A stretch of DNA of 64,000 nucleotides. Origin: Klebsiella sp. RIT-PI-d (GTDB taxonomy: Bacteria; Pseudomonadota; Gammaproteobacteria; Enterobacterales; Enterobacteriaceae). Position numbers and translations under genes: made by a program. Where the stretch lies: NCBI RefSeq assembly GCF_001187865.1, contig NZ_LGIT01000009.1, forward strand, positions 1,612,001 to 1,676,000, given 5' to 3'. A model generated the notes under the pieces. That model ran no database searches. It had not been told where the DNA came from and saw nothing but the letters and a program-made list of their open reading frames with translations. Within the stretch, counting starts at the first letter, position 1. Every line of letters begins with the position of its first letter. Positions 37,681 to 48,063 of the stretch are shown piece after piece.

Positions 37681-38688
37681 CTACACATCTTGTTCAATTG
37701 AGTTTTCCGTCGATTCGATAAGTGCTATTTCATCACCAGAATGATTTACCAACCTCTGCATCGCTGCATTAAAACGATAGTCCACAACCAACACCTCCTG
37801 TTCAATCCAGCGCTGTTCCTGCCTTAATTGCGTAAGTTGAGGACAATCCGGCGCGGTATCCCAGGCATGTTTTCCGGCCCCAATCACCTCATTTACCTGG
37901 TGTGCTGACGGCCAAAAGTCCGGTAACCAGATCCGGCAGGGTCGGGCCAATGCGTGGGATAGTTGCCGCGCAATCGCCAAACCATTCGGATCGAGATCGG
38001 GAAAATGTACCCAGGGTACATCCTGCCCGTATTGAGAAATCCACCGACAGGCGAGTTGATAATTCAGACCGGGGGCAAAGATCAGTATCAAACCATCGAC
38101 AAGCGGCATATCAACATAAGCGCCTAAATTCTCGACGGTCATGATCAGTTGCGCCGATGACATGTCTACAGAGAGTAAATCAAGTAGCATTCGTTCTGGC
38201 AAACAACACTCCGAACGCCATCGACTCTCATCATCGGCAAACAAAACGTTTTCTCCGTTATTACAGGTAAACGTTAGCCGCAGCTCCGTCCCCTGGCTAC
38301 GAAGTCGTAAGATATCATCATAGGTAACGGTCTGCCCTTTGACTAAGGGTTGGCTCAGACCTGCTTTACTGTTACCTCGCCATGCCGACGCTGATTTATG
38401 ATGGATCCTCTGCATTCGCCGAGGGATGGCCGGGTGATGCTCTTTTCTGCCAATGATCTGTTGTTGTATCTGTTGCTGCACCTGAGCGAGCAGAATATCC
38501 AAGCGTTCACTTTCCACCAGCCGCCAGCGATTGTGCGTGGAAGGGATGATAATACCCAATTCAGCCAGATAATTTCGTAGCGACTTTTCCTTAGCATTTT
38601 CGGACATCATTTGCCGTTCTTTCAGTTGCTGAAGAATATCGCCAAGTTCACTAACTGGGAAACCTAACTGAAACAGTTCATTATGCAT
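37681..38688 (-). CDS. jetD: Wadjet nuclease subunit JetD
   Basis: A 335-residue protein with a C-terminal Toprim fold like type IIA/VI topoisomerases. IMTVENLGAYVDMP supplies the acidic Glu, and VHFPDLDPNGLAIARQL supplies the DxD pair that binds metal. The N-terminal part is a winged-helix and DUF3322-like region. In Wadjet, JetD is the endonuclease that cuts circular DNA once the SMC complex has extruded it. Its ATG overlaps the jetC stop codon (TAATG), giving tight coupling. Confidence 0.9.
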   Translation of the reverse strand: MHNELFQLGFPVSELGDILQQLKERQMMSENAKEKSLRNYLAELGIIIPSTHNRWRLVESERLDILLAQVQQQIQQQIIGRKEHHPAIPRRMQRIHHKSASAWRGNSKAGLSQPLVKGQTVTYDDILRLRSQGTELRLTFTCNNGENVLFADDESRWRSECCLPERMLLDLLSVDMSSAQLIMTVENLGAYVDMPLVDGLILIFAPGLNYQLACRWISQYGQDVPWVHFPDLDPNGLAIARQLSHALARPCRIWLPDFWPSAHQVNEVIGAGKHAWDTAPDCPQLTQLRQEQRWIEQEVLVVDYRFNAAMQRLVNHSGDEIALIESTENSIEQDV

Positions 38689-41600
38689 TAAATTGTTTTC
38701 ACCTCGTCACTTTCAGCATTCTCTGCTGTAGCCAGATAGCTATCAACGTCAAATGGCAACTGCTGGGCGTCGCGGACACCGGTAATTTTCACCTGATGAT
38801 GCGTAACACTTTGCCCGTTGGCTCCCGTGTCCTCTGTCCTGACTATGCGCACCAACTGGTAGCCGGTTCCGGTAATTTTCCCTAACGTTTCCGGGGCCGC
38901 AACCAACATCTGGCACCCGGTTCTTACCGCCAGTTCGTGGACTGTCGCCTGAGAGGCGGCATCCAGACGGGAAACCTCGTCCATCACCAGCGGCAAAGTG
39001 AAAGGCTCTTTATTGCCGTGAGAGCTACGTCCCCAGTGCCTGAGCACGGCAATCAGCACTGCCAGCCCGGAGCCGATTCGTTCCCCGGTTGACAGGCTGG
39101 AAGCGTTCAGTGGTTCAAACTGCTCTGCACCACGACGCTGTATTAGCGTTTTTACATCCAGGTAGTTACGGTGATCCAGCAAATGTGAACCATCAATTTC
39201 ATGTTGATTGATTTTTTTATACAGGCCAGCCAGAGCTTCAGTAACGGTTCCTGCCGTGGAAAAGAGATCGTCCATGCCGTAACCGCCTGATTTCAGAGCG
39301 TTCAGAGTATCCTGAAAATGTTTAACCGTTCTGGCTTCCAGACGCACACTGGCAACCTGCCCAAAACCAATTCCGGTAAGTTCAGCACTTAACCGGCTTA
39401 TCGCCCTTTTTTCATCGTTGATCCGGCGCGATAGCGCGTCGGCCAGTTCATTCCGGCTCATCTGGAACGTGGCTTCGGTTTCAGCCAGCATCTTCTGTGC
39501 ATCTTTCGCCGCCTGAGACAATGCCAGCAGCATTTCCCGGGGTTGCGTGGTGCGCTGGATATCCTGACGGGCACGGCGACGAAACAGCGCCACTGCGTGG
39601 CTATAAAGCGTGGTACAGACTTCAGCGATGTCAGATGTATTTTGACCGCAGGACGCTAATTGCTGCATAAAGGGGTCGGCTGAAGAAATTGAATATTCAA
39701 CAGTTAGCCGGGTCAGTTGAGCCAGCAAGGGTTGATCGACCAGCAATGGTGCCTCTGGTGATAGTGCTTTGCTATTTATCAGCATCTCGCGCATTGCAGG
39801 TTCCAGCTCACCATAAGAGCCATCGACTTTTAATGCGCTTATAATTCCGTTGCGCTGCTGAGTTATCTGTTCAATTTTTTCTATCAGGACAGTGAGTTTA
39901 TCATTCTGGTTTTTCAGGTTTAACTCTTCGCTTAAGCGTTGCTGATGCGTCTCAGTCGTTTTTGTATTGCACTCTCTTAAACTGTTATTCAGTTTTTTAA
40001 GTTGGCCCTGTAAATGCGCGAGTTGTGAGGCAAGTTTAGTTTCCAGGCCGAATGTGTAGGGAAATGGCAAACTATCCAGATCTTTTTTAGCCTCATCACG
40101 ATTCTGGTGGTGGCGAGTAATCTCGGATGTCATTTCTGAATAAAACTTATCTTTTTCAGCTAACTCTTTTTTTGCATTTTTGAGTTCTTGTTTAATTCGT
40201 TCGCCGTCCTGATCCAGCCGTTTTTGATCGCCAGATAAGAGGATTTGTGCTTGTGCTTCATCTTCCAGTATTTTCTGAGCATTAACATATTCCTGGTTAA
40301 GGTGAGCACGCACACTGTTTAACTCTTTCACCAGTCGAACTCGCATTGCAGAGGTTTGCCAGGTTTTCTCGTTCTGCTCAACCTGCTGGCGTACTTGCGC
40401 TATATTCTCAGGGTATTCTTCCCGTAGTAATGGATACTCTTTTTCTATCTGATTAATTAATGGCTGATAGCGTCTAATATCACGCCCGGCAGCTTCAGCC
40501 CGCTTTATCTGATCAGCAATCTCGGCCAGCTCCTGAGGAAAATCCCGAAACAGGATTTTACTGTCTGGCTCACATTCCTGTAGCGCCAGTAAGAGATTCC
40601 GGCTTTTTTTCCACTGACTGGACACGCTTCTGTATTTTTCTTCAATATCTGTCAGAGCGGTATAACGATGACTTCGCTGTCGGCGAGTATCCTCCAGCGG
40701 CGGTTCATCATCCCAAATAAATGAGGGGGCCGCGCTAACGGCCTTAAGATGTTCGTTGTTACGTTCAACGTCTTCAATCTCACGTTCCAGCGTCTCGCTC
40801 TTTTCTTCTGCCAGTTGAATCTGTTGGTCCAATTGAAGGATAAGCGCCTCGCGGGCTTTATCACCTAATACGGGCTCTGAACGTATCTGGCTGATGCGGC
40901 GGTATCGCGGTTCATCTATAACACACCAGGGCGGGAGAATACTCTCCTCCGTGTTATATTCGTCGGTGATATCTTTAAAAAGTAATTCCGACTCGAACGG
41001 TTCGTTGCGCAAAACGTCTATAGGCTGGGTGACACTGATCAATAAAATATCGGGAAGCGGCCATTGCTCATCGTATTGTGTAAGCAATTGCCTAGCGGCA
41101 TCATCGACATCACCATTGACAAGTATGGCAAACATTAACGGCCCTAATGCTGCCTCAAAATATCCGGCGTCCTGTACTTCGATATCTGCGTACAGCTCAG
41201 CAACCGATATTCCCGATACATCAGCGGCAAGAGTCCGTAAATACTCAAGACTTCCGGCTTCTCTTCCACTCAGTTTGTCACGACGCCCCTGGCATTGTTT
41301 GATTTCCGTTTCGTAGCCAATGGCTACCTGCCGAAGTGATTTAATGTGTAACGCATGGTCAAGAATAAGTTGTTCGCAGCGTTGCGGCGTCAAATCATCA
41401 TCAGGAAAAATAGTGCGTAAATAGCTAACCGATGGCTGATATTGGTGCCACTGCTGACTCTGTTGCTCATAGCGTACAATATCGATATCAAGCTGCTTAA
41501 TTTGTTCCTGTACTTCAGTCTGACGTTGCGTTAATTGTTCCTTTTGTTCATTTAAGTGCAATTCTTGCTCTTGTTGCATCGCCAGTTGCTGCGCAAAATC

Positions 41601-43271
41601 CTCATCGCTCAATGGTAACGATAGCATGCCAGCATCACGAAGCCGTTGCTGAAGACGCCGCTGTTTTTGATGATCGCTTTGTAACGTATTTTGATGCTGT
41701 CGCCATCCACCCAGTTGAGCGTCTTCGATACGCCATTTTTCCAGTTGAGCACATTTTTCCATAAACCAGCGCTGAGCGTCTGGAGGAGAGATATCATCCC
41801 CCAATTTTCGTGCGCTGTTTGCGGCGAAAGTATAAGCATTCAGGATATCCTGATGAGATCGTAATTGACGCGTTGCATGACTGAATGCATTCCCCGCCTC
41901 TTTTTCCTGATTCGCTAGCTGTTCAATGAATGCGGTTAATCCAGACAGCGTAAAAACCATGTTCCATTGGTTAATCTCATCATATAGCTGTTTTGCGTGG
42001 TTATATTGCGATGCCATTTTCTGAGCAATGTTATAATGCGAGACAACATTAGATAACTGTTGGGCTATGCGTAGCTGGCCCTCTTCATTCTCACTTTTCT
42101 TTCTTTCCAGCTCATCAACAATACCTTGCTGGAGTTTGCTTGCTTCTTCCGCACTCTCTAACTGCGGTTCAAGTTTATTCAGTTCACCAATTGCTTTTTG
42201 CTCTTGATCGAAGTAAATCCTACCATCACGAGCACATAGCCGCCGAGGCTCAATATCACTCATCTGTTGTTGCGCTATTGACTGTTCCGATTTTATGGCG
42301 TCTTCCTTGCGCCTTAGGGAACTCAGGCTTTCCTCAATTTTTTCCAGCTCACGTTCGATTCGATATTTTTCTTTCTGAATAATAGTGCGCTCTTCATCAT
42401 TCATCGCCAGTGTTTTCTCAATAACTGACCACGTATTGGCTGAAAATGATAAGCTCAACGTAAGTAATGAATTAAAAAATTGATAATCCTTTTGATAATT
42501 TTGCAGGTCTTGCTGCGTAAGCCTGACTTTGATCATGGACTCATGCACCATATTCACTACGGAATGTATATTCCCGCGAGTATGGGCCATTAAATAAGCG
42601 CTGAGGTGTTTTTCTATCGATTTATCCAGACGCCCTGCCATTGCCGAATGAAGGATCTGGGCCAGACGATATTTATCATCGGGTGACTGACAGGCTCGGG
42701 GTAAAATGCCATGCTGAAACAGTGCCAACATGTAGGCATTTGGGTCTTTAAATGACTGAATGGCGCATCCTAATAGTGCGGCTTTATCCCGTAACTGGTC
42801 TGTCGTTACCGGGTGAGCCACTTGTCCTTTACGATCAAGTAAACAATCCAGTGGATTAACGTTATCTGGAAGTTTCAAACAAAATAGCTGGGTTTCTAAT
42901 GTTGTTCCTGTCTTTTTTTCAGCCCTGACGACGTACAGATGCCGGTGGCCTGTCCCTCGGGCCTCAATCTCCAGAGCAACAATACTGGGCTGCCCTAAAC
43001 GTGGAAACATTTCACTGTCTTTTATTGATGTTGAAACTTTGAAATCATCCTTAGTCCCTAAGCTAATGTAGCGAATATCAGGGATCTGGCTGAACATAAA
43101 CGCGCCCAACAAAGACGTTTTTCCCGCCCCATTATTGCCCAACAATGAAACGGTACCACCATACTGTCGCGATGTACGCAGTGCGTGAGGATTCACCAGA
43201 TTTAACGTTCGGGCCATAATGCCATTAATGTTGACAATACTGAGGCTACGTATCAGAGGGTAGTGGTTCAC
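38688..43271 (-). CDS. jetC: Wadjet SMC-like ATPase JetC
   Basis: A 1,527-residue MukB/MksB-like SMC motor. Walker A GNNGAGKTSLLGAF is near residue 45. Very long coiled-coil arms surround a central hinge region near residues 680-790. The C-terminal head has signature LSTGERIGSGLAV and Walker B LPLVMDEVSRLD. It forms loops on DNA in complex with JetA and JetB to detect plasmid-sized circles. It overlaps jetB by four bases. Confidence 0.93.
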   Translation of the reverse strand: MNHYPLIRSLSIVNINGIMARTLNLVNPHALRTSRQYGGTVSLLGNNGAGKTSLLGAFMFSQIPDIRYISLGTKDDFKVSTSIKDSEMFPRLGQPSIVALEIEARGTGHRHLYVVRAEKKTGTTLETQLFCLKLPDNVNPLDCLLDRKGQVAHPVTTDQLRDKAALLGCAIQSFKDPNAYMLALFQHGILPRACQSPDDKYRLAQILHSAMAGRLDKSIEKHLSAYLMAHTRGNIHSVVNMVHESMIKVRLTQQDLQNYQKDYQFFNSLLTLSLSFSANTWSVIEKTLAMNDEERTIIQKEKYRIERELEKIEESLSSLRRKEDAIKSEQSIAQQQMSDIEPRRLCARDGRIYFDQEQKAIGELNKLEPQLESAEEASKLQQGIVDELERKKSENEEGQLRIAQQLSNVVSHYNIAQKMASQYNHAKQLYDEINQWNMVFTLSGLTAFIEQLANQEKEAGNAFSHATRQLRSHQDILNAYTFAANSARKLGDDISPPDAQRWFMEKCAQLEKWRIEDAQLGGWRQHQNTLQSDHQKQRRLQQRLRDAGMLSLPLSDEDFAQQLAMQQEQELHLNEQKEQLTQRQTEVQEQIKQLDIDIVRYEQQSQQWHQYQPSVSYLRTIFPDDDLTPQRCEQLILDHALHIKSLRQVAIGYETEIKQCQGRRDKLSGREAGSLEYLRTLAADVSGISVAELYADIEVQDAGYFEAALGPLMFAILVNGDVDDAARQLLTQYDEQWPLPDILLISVTQPIDVLRNEPFESELLFKDITDEYNTEESILPPWCVIDEPRYRRISQIRSEPVLGDKAREALILQLDQQIQLAEEKSETLEREIEDVERNNEHLKAVSAAPSFIWDDEPPLEDTRRQRSHRYTALTDIEEKYRSVSSQWKKSRNLLLALQECEPDSKILFRDFPQELAEIADQIKRAEAAGRDIRRYQPLINQIEKEYPLLREEYPENIAQVRQQVEQNEKTWQTSAMRVRLVKELNSVRAHLNQEYVNAQKILEDEAQAQILLSGDQKRLDQDGERIKQELKNAKKELAEKDKFYSEMTSEITRHHQNRDEAKKDLDSLPFPYTFGLETKLASQLAHLQGQLKKLNNSLRECNTKTTETHQQRLSEELNLKNQNDKLTVLIEKIEQITQQRNGIISALKVDGSYGELEPAMREMLINSKALSPEAPLLVDQPLLAQLTRLTVEYSISSADPFMQQLASCGQNTSDIAEVCTTLYSHAVALFRRRARQDIQRTTQPREMLLALSQAAKDAQKMLAETEATFQMSRNELADALSRRINDEKRAISRLSAELTGIGFGQVASVRLEARTVKHFQDTLNALKSGGYGMDDLFSTAGTVTEALAGLYKKINQHEIDGSHLLDHRNYLDVKTLIQRRGAEQFEPLNASSLSTGERIGSGLAVLIAVLRHWGRSSHGNKEPFTLPLVMDEVSRLDAASQATVHELAVRTGCQMLVAAPETLGKITGTGYQLVRIVRTEDTGANGQSVTHHQVKITGVRDAQQLPFDVDSYLATAENAESDEVKTI

Positions 43272-44041
43272 AATTGTTCCCCTTTATGAGTCCCGGAAGC
43301 AAATAAATCACCCGTTGCATCCATTTCTTCTTCGGCAGAGAAACGATCGCTTTCTGCCAAATCTTCATCTACACTATCCCGCACCGCCTCATCAATATTG
43401 ACCAGATAACCCTCCTGGATCAGTTCAGCCAGGCGTTGTGGAATTTCTGACTCTTGCTGTAATCCTCGCAGCGGTTCAATAAAACGATAGATAGCGGGTG
43501 TTGTCTGGAAGGATTGCCGATCCTTAGAGAGTTGAATAAAAGCATAGCGATCGAATACTATGAGCGACTTTCTGATTTCATCCTGGATTTTAGATAAATC
43601 GTATTGGGTCTGTTGGCCAGGACGACGGCGAAATAATTCCAGCAGTCTGGTTTCGGATAATTGATTGCTCATTCGATCCAGTAGTTGATTCGTTGTGAAC
43701 CACTCTTTTTGACTAAGCTGTTTTTCGAGTTCCATTGCAACAATTATCAAACCAGTGACCATCTGCAACTCATTAAATCGCTCTAATGGTATTTTCCCAC
43801 GGTGCTGAGGCAGTAAATAATAAACAAATTCATTGGAAAAGCATAAAGATAAAGACAAGCAGTCGTAATATTCACAAAGCGGATTAAATGCCTGATTAAC
43901 AAATGAATACAGCATATAATCCGCAGGTAATATATTAATTCCTCTACGTAATTTATAATCTACGACGGGGAATAGAGGTGATTTCATCACATCCAGAAAT
44001 GTATTAAATTGATCACCCTGTGTAGATCCAAGCTCAGTCAT
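43268..44041 (-). CDS. jetB: Wadjet MukE/MksE-like subunit JetB
   Basis: A 257-residue winged-helix kleisin-associated subunit. The DUF4194-like core contains VDYKLRRGINILPADYMLYSF, YYLLPQHRG and RLLELFRRRP. I start at MTELGS because AAGGTGA lies just upstream; the longer reading begins at a GTG. It overlaps jetA by eight bases and jetC by four, so jetABC are made as one unit. With JetA it forms the kleisin complex that bridges the JetC heads. Confidence 0.85.
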   Translation of the reverse strand: MTELGSTQGDQFNTFLDVMKSPLFPVVDYKLRRGINILPADYMLYSFVNQAFNPLCEYYDCLSLSLCFSNEFVYYLLPQHRGKIPLERFNELQMVTGLIIVAMELEKQLSQKEWFTTNQLLDRMSNQLSETRLLELFRRRPGQQTQYDLSKIQDEIRKSLIVFDRYAFIQLSKDRQSFQTTPAIYRFIEPLRGLQQESEIPQRLAELIQEGYLVNIDEAVRDSVDEDLAESDRFSAEEEMDATGDLFASGTHKGEQL

Positions 44042-45434
44042 TGAGATCACCTTGTGAAATTAGCCATTGCTCTTCGATTTCGTAATTTGCTGACTCATCC
44101 ATTAAAACCCATTCTGGGGAGATATCATCCTGAATATTGTCACTTTGTTTCATCAGTTCTTTTATTGTGCACTGTGCCAAGCGAAAGCGATCCATTTCAT
44201 TGAATGGGAATTTACTTAAAATATTTCTGATAACAGAAACGTTACTCACCGGTTTATTATCACTTAATGCCTTCTCAACAAACTCCCTTGCGAAACTCTC
44301 TAACTGAAACGCAGGCATCTCCCGCACCAGTTCTTCATCATCATTATCATCGAGGAACAACGCATTATCCGCTGGAGGCGGCGGTGTGTCCCATTCACGT
44401 AATTGCATTAGCTTAACCGTCGAAGGTAATACTAACGACCATGATGACCGACCAAACAACTCGATAGTACGATCGATTAAATACCCCAGATTAGCATTGG
44501 GATCTAACGCGATACGGATGCGTATACGGTCCAGCACGCTGCTAAAGAATCCGGATAAATCCCTTAAGGAATGATTAGCAAATTCTCGAACATCCATTAA
44601 TGAACCAAACAAAGAGGATAATGTATTTTTTAATCGCTGAGCCCCACCTTTTTGTACGACTGTATTTTGCAAAATTTCCAGTTGCATTAATACCGCATCG
44701 GCACGGTTCATTACTAACATTCTCAAATCGTTGATCTGGCCAGCCAGCGTGCGTATTATTTCCAGAAGTTGCTGAATTTCCGTTTCCAGAGAAATACCAA
44801 TTTCGGTTTGTATCTCGGAGCGCATTGAATGAAATTTAGAGATGAGGAATTCCTGATTTTTAAAAACGCCCGTCAGCAGATCCTTCAGGCTCGGTAAAAA
44901 AAGTTCTACCTTCACCAACCATTCACTACCAGTAATTTTTTCTCCATCGCTGGCAGCATTTAAACTGGACAGTTCCTGATCAATTCTCAGATAACGTTGA
45001 CTTAATGTTTCTTTATCCTCTAATTCATCATATTGTTGGAAAGGTTTTAACAAATCATGTGCCAACTGAGTCAGACGATATGTTCCACCAACATCAGCGA
45101 CAGACATTCCGGCCAGTGACAACAATCCTTGTTCCAGCGCTCGTTTCAGAAAGTTATTAACCCGAACATCGGAGGTATTAGGATCCTCATTTATTCTTTC
45201 ATCAACGTAACGGATGATGCTGTGACATGTGGTCTCATCGTAGCCGGATTGTACAAAGTAATGCTCACTATTTGATTCGACACCTGACTCCTCCATACCC
45301 CACATAGCCATCGCCGCCAGATAGCTAAACTCATTAGGGCTAAGATGTAAATTCGGCTGGTATTTACTGATTTTTAACAGTATGCAGCTTAGTGGGCTAG
45401 TAAACTGCTGCGGTGTAGGTGCGACATTGTCCAT
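44034..45434 (-). CDS. jetA: Wadjet kleisin-like subunit JetA
   Basis: A 466-residue DUF3375/MksF-like kleisin. It is predominantly helical, with a winged-helix N terminus (FTSPLSCILLKISKYQPNLH) and long central helices (EIQTEIGISLETEIQQLLEI). Start set at the ATG after GAGGTGAGC, not the GTG inside that site. Identified mainly by position and size before JetB/C/D. A 139-base gap separates it from the upstream unrecognised gene. Confidence 0.82.
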   Translation of the reverse strand: MDNVAPTPQQFTSPLSCILLKISKYQPNLHLSPNEFSYLAAMAMWGMEESGVESNSEHYFVQSGYDETTCHSIIRYVDERINEDPNTSDVRVNNFLKRALEQGLLSLAGMSVADVGGTYRLTQLAHDLLKPFQQYDELEDKETLSQRYLRIDQELSSLNAASDGEKITGSEWLVKVELFLPSLKDLLTGVFKNQEFLISKFHSMRSEIQTEIGISLETEIQQLLEIIRTLAGQINDLRMLVMNRADAVLMQLEILQNTVVQKGGAQRLKNTLSSLFGSLMDVREFANHSLRDLSGFFSSVLDRIRIRIALDPNANLGYLIDRTIELFGRSSWSLVLPSTVKLMQLREWDTPPPPADNALFLDDNDDEELVREMPAFQLESFAREFVEKALSDNKPVSNVSVIRNILSKFPFNEMDRFRLAQCTIKELMKQSDNIQDDISPEWVLMDESANYEIEEQWLISQGDLND

Positions 45435-45573
45435 GATAAAGCTCACCTCGGCTTTTCTCGTTCAGTCTCCATGCTGTTATATCAAATAAATAGCTGGTGA
45501 TCCTTTTTTCTCGCTGAAACAGTGACATAAATTCAACCTCTGCCTCAAAAACATTATAGAAATCGATAACAAC

Positions 45574-46572
45574 TTAAACGCCACTACTATCCCGGCAAAT
45601 CTCTCCGCACAATCGCAACTCAGGCGGCTTTGCAGGTGTAATACCCCCAATTCTGACTGGCAAAGAACCCTCTTTTTGGCACTGTTTCTTGAGCAGCTGC
45701 CAGTTTTCGGTTTCAGACTCCATATGGGTAATCAGGGAATCAAAAGCCCCCTCGACAACTTCTACTTTTAGCGGTTTCTCTTCTTCACTGTCGGTAAGAT
45801 CAGATTCAGTCTCCTTCGACGCCTCGTTTTCCAGTCCATCAAGACTGTTTTTTAACCCGTCAAAGCAGTTTGTCGCAGTACTTGGGGTATGGAAGAACAA
45901 ACCACTAATGAAGATCGCTTCCATTACTTCATAGAAGGAAAAAGAGGTATCCCCATAAACAAAATGGCTACGATCGGCATTATTTACCCCAGAGGCACTT
46001 TCTCTTAGCAGCTCATCCTTCTGTAAGGTCATCAGCGTTTGCTTACTGTAGAGGATCACTGGCAGATTTTTAATTTCGTGGACATTTTCGCTAAGGCTCC
46101 AGCGTTCTTTATCACCTTTGATAAAACCGGAAGCATCGCAGCTACTTTCTATATCAAATTCGTCAGTGGGGATCCTCTCACGGTTGAACCAGGCTGTTAA
46201 ATCCTCACCGTCCCCCATATCCTGATGCTGATATGCGTGGTAAACAGAGCTGCGGCGATCAATGCCAATCCACTCAAGATCCCATGTGGTCGGTTTAGAT
46301 GGTTTTCTTACTTCGTCAATATAGGCTCCAACATCCCGATCCAAGTAAGCGGTTAGCAATTCCTTCCACGGCTCAATTGCAAAAAAGATATTCGCCAGCG
46401 TTGTTCCTTCTTCAATCATCACGGTATGACGAAAGAACCTGAGAAGAAAAAAGGGATCGGTATCTGAAATGGCTTTCTGTATTGAGAGTAACGGAAGAGC
46501 TGTTGTTTCATCGTAATCAGAACGAAAGCGTAGTATTGAGTCCGAGCAGAAAATTAGTTTACCTTCCATCAT
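45574..46572 (-). CDS. Unrecognised protein upstream of jetA
   Basis: A 332-residue soluble acidic protein, beginning MMEGKLIFCSDSILRFRSDYDE after a GGAG site. It has a central SFSFYEVMEAIFISGLFFHTPS segment and a C-terminal acidic linker (ETESDLTDSEEEKPLK) before a short basic end with two cysteines (LRLCGEICRD). I do not recognise the family or any catalytic motif. Orientation and spacing suggest it belongs to the Wadjet transcript or its regulation. It ends the island cargo before the decayed attachment site. Confidence 0.6.
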   Translation of the reverse strand: MMEGKLIFCSDSILRFRSDYDETTALPLLSIQKAISDTDPFFLLRFFRHTVMIEEGTTLANIFFAIEPWKELLTAYLDRDVGAYIDEVRKPSKPTTWDLEWIGIDRRSSVYHAYQHQDMGDGEDLTAWFNRERIPTDEFDIESSCDASGFIKGDKERWSLSENVHEIKNLPVILYSKQTLMTLQKDELLRESASGVNNADRSHFVYGDTSFSFYEVMEAIFISGLFFHTPSTATNCFDGLKNSLDGLENEASKETESDLTDSEEEKPLKVEVVEGAFDSLITHMESETENWQLLKKQCQKEGSLPVRIGGITPAKPPELRLCGEICRDSSGV

Positions 46573-46797
46573 TTATCTGGCTCCTGATGTTATGTAGCAA
46601 TCCTTGGCTGATCTACCGCACAGCTTTTTTGCGCTTTATCTGGTTTGAAGGAAAGCATAGATGAGGTGGTGTACAAGCCATAGTACTCGACTTGTGTACA
46701 GAAAGAAAAAACCAGAAAAAATAGGTGGTCATTCTGGTGGTCTTGACAACCCCAACTTTTAGTTTTAGCTTACCAATCAGCCAGTTAATGGCTAAGG

Positions 46798-46817
46798 CGA
46801 GTCCAGTCAGAGAGCCA
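46798..46817 (+). repeat. Degenerate right attachment site (tRNA-Asn 3' end)
   Basis: CGAGTCCAGTCAGAGAGCCA equals the last 21 bases of the asn tRNA with one G deleted. It lies 19.7 kb from the matching end of asnV and is followed by a decayed copy of the integrase leader. It is therefore both the right end of the defence island and the left end of an older, lost element. Confidence 0.8.
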
Positions 46818-46977
46818 AATTTTTACTTCTGCGTGTCTCAGTATGTCCTTGTGGTACTTTGATTCAGAGAGTTAGCACAAGAATCCCTCCCGGTACATAT
46901 CTACTTATCTCTTCGTATCCAGAAAAATGGGTAGGCTGATTCAGGATCACCTCAGTTAGGTAATGAAACGAACACGC

Positions 46978-47060
46978 ATGTTCCTTTCCGACACGAATAT
47001 CCGCAGCACCAAGCTCTCTGATAAACTCTTCAACTCACTCGTTCACAACGTCTATACAGT
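46978..47060 (+). pseudogene. 5' remnant of a third P4-type integrase
   Basis: MFLSDTNIRSTKLSDKLFN is a mutated form of the integrase start found at 27281. The 160 bases between the att remnant and this ATG are also a diverged copy of the integrase leader. Beyond about codon 25 the match disappears. No function expected. Confidence 0.7.
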
Positions 47061-47328
47061 TCAACAGATCAATAACGTGCAATTACACAAGATGCACATA
47101 CTGGTTTCTCTCGCATCGTTCGCCCCGCGCCGGGATCCCGACTTAACGTACAGACCAGCCCGTTACCGATAAAAACAAGGCCGACCGCCGCACTCCAGGG
47201 TAGTAAGCCCAAATTTTGACACGTTTTTTGCTTTTCACGTGCGCCTGAACGCCGCATTATCCATCTGCACCCCACTCTTGCGGAGAGGAATCGCCTCCGC
47301 ATTCATTTCATTGTAAGGATTGACCTTA

Positions 47329-48063
47329 ATGAAATTCGCTCTTCTGGCGTTTTTAACGCTTCCACTACTCTCCTGTTCTGCTCTTGCCAGCGATTGTAAG
47401 CTGAACGATCCGGCGCTCTCCGTTCAGAGCTATATTGCCGATCCTCTGCATGACGATATCGTGATGTACTGGAAAAAAGCGGACGGCACCGCCTGGGGAT
47501 CATTACAAAAGCTGCTGGCTGACGTTAATACTGACGGGCGAATAAAGATGGCGATGAATGGCGGTATTTATGCTAAATCATATACGCCGCTCGGCTTGTA
47601 TATTGAAAAGGGACATCAATGGATCCCGCTTAACAAGGCCTCCGGCGGCGGTAACTTTTTTATTCGTCCCGGCGGCGTGTTTTATATAAAAGGGAAGCAG
47701 GCAGGGATCGTCAGCCTGGCTAACTTCAAAGCATCAATGCGAATAACCTATGCGGTGCAATCAGGGCCACTGATGATTGAAAACGGGAACATCAACAAGC
47801 GTCTGCTCCCCACTTCCAGCTCACAAAAAATTCGCAACGCGGTGGGTGTAACCTCACAGGGCCGGGTAGTGTTTATGTTAAGTGAACGCGCCACCACTTT
47901 TTATGATTTTGCCTGCTACGCTCAGTCAAAACTGGACATTCGACAGATGCTGTACCTTGACGGCACAATTTCGAAGATGTATCAAAAAGGCGATGCCGTG
48001 CCGTGGCAATATCATCCTTTTGTCACCATGATTGCCGTTAAATCCCGACAGTCTAATCAATGA
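47329..48063 (+). CDS. Secreted DUF2233/NAGPA-type phosphodiester glycosidase-like protein
   Basis: A 244-residue exported protein. MKFALLAFLTLPLLSCSALA is a signal peptide ending before SDCKLNDP; a cysteine at LLSC could alternatively form a lipobox. The mature part shows the family motifs MAMNGGIYAKSYTPLGLYIE, GGGNFFIRPGGVFYI, AVQSGPLMIENG and MLYLDGTISKMY. Start at the ATG with AAGGA upstream, not the earlier TTG. Periplasmic; the substrate is unknown, with glycan or teichoic-like phosphodiesters known for relatives. It sits between the island and amn. Confidence 0.8.
   Translation: MKFALLAFLTLPLLSCSALASDCKLNDPALSVQSYIADPLHDDIVMYWKKADGTAWGSLQKLLADVNTDGRIKMAMNGGIYAKSYTPLGLYIEKGHQWIPLNKASGGGNFFIRPGGVFYIKGKQAGIVSLANFKASMRITYAVQSGPLMIENGNINKRLLPTSSSQKIRNAVGVTSQGRVVFMLSERATTFYDFACYAQSKLDIRQMLYLDGTISKMYQKGDAVPWQYHPFVTMIAVKSRQSNQ

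Noticed and set aside
47069..47302. 77-residue open frame before the DUF2233 gene
   Set aside because: No ribosome site and no family resemblance; it overlaps decayed integrase DNA.
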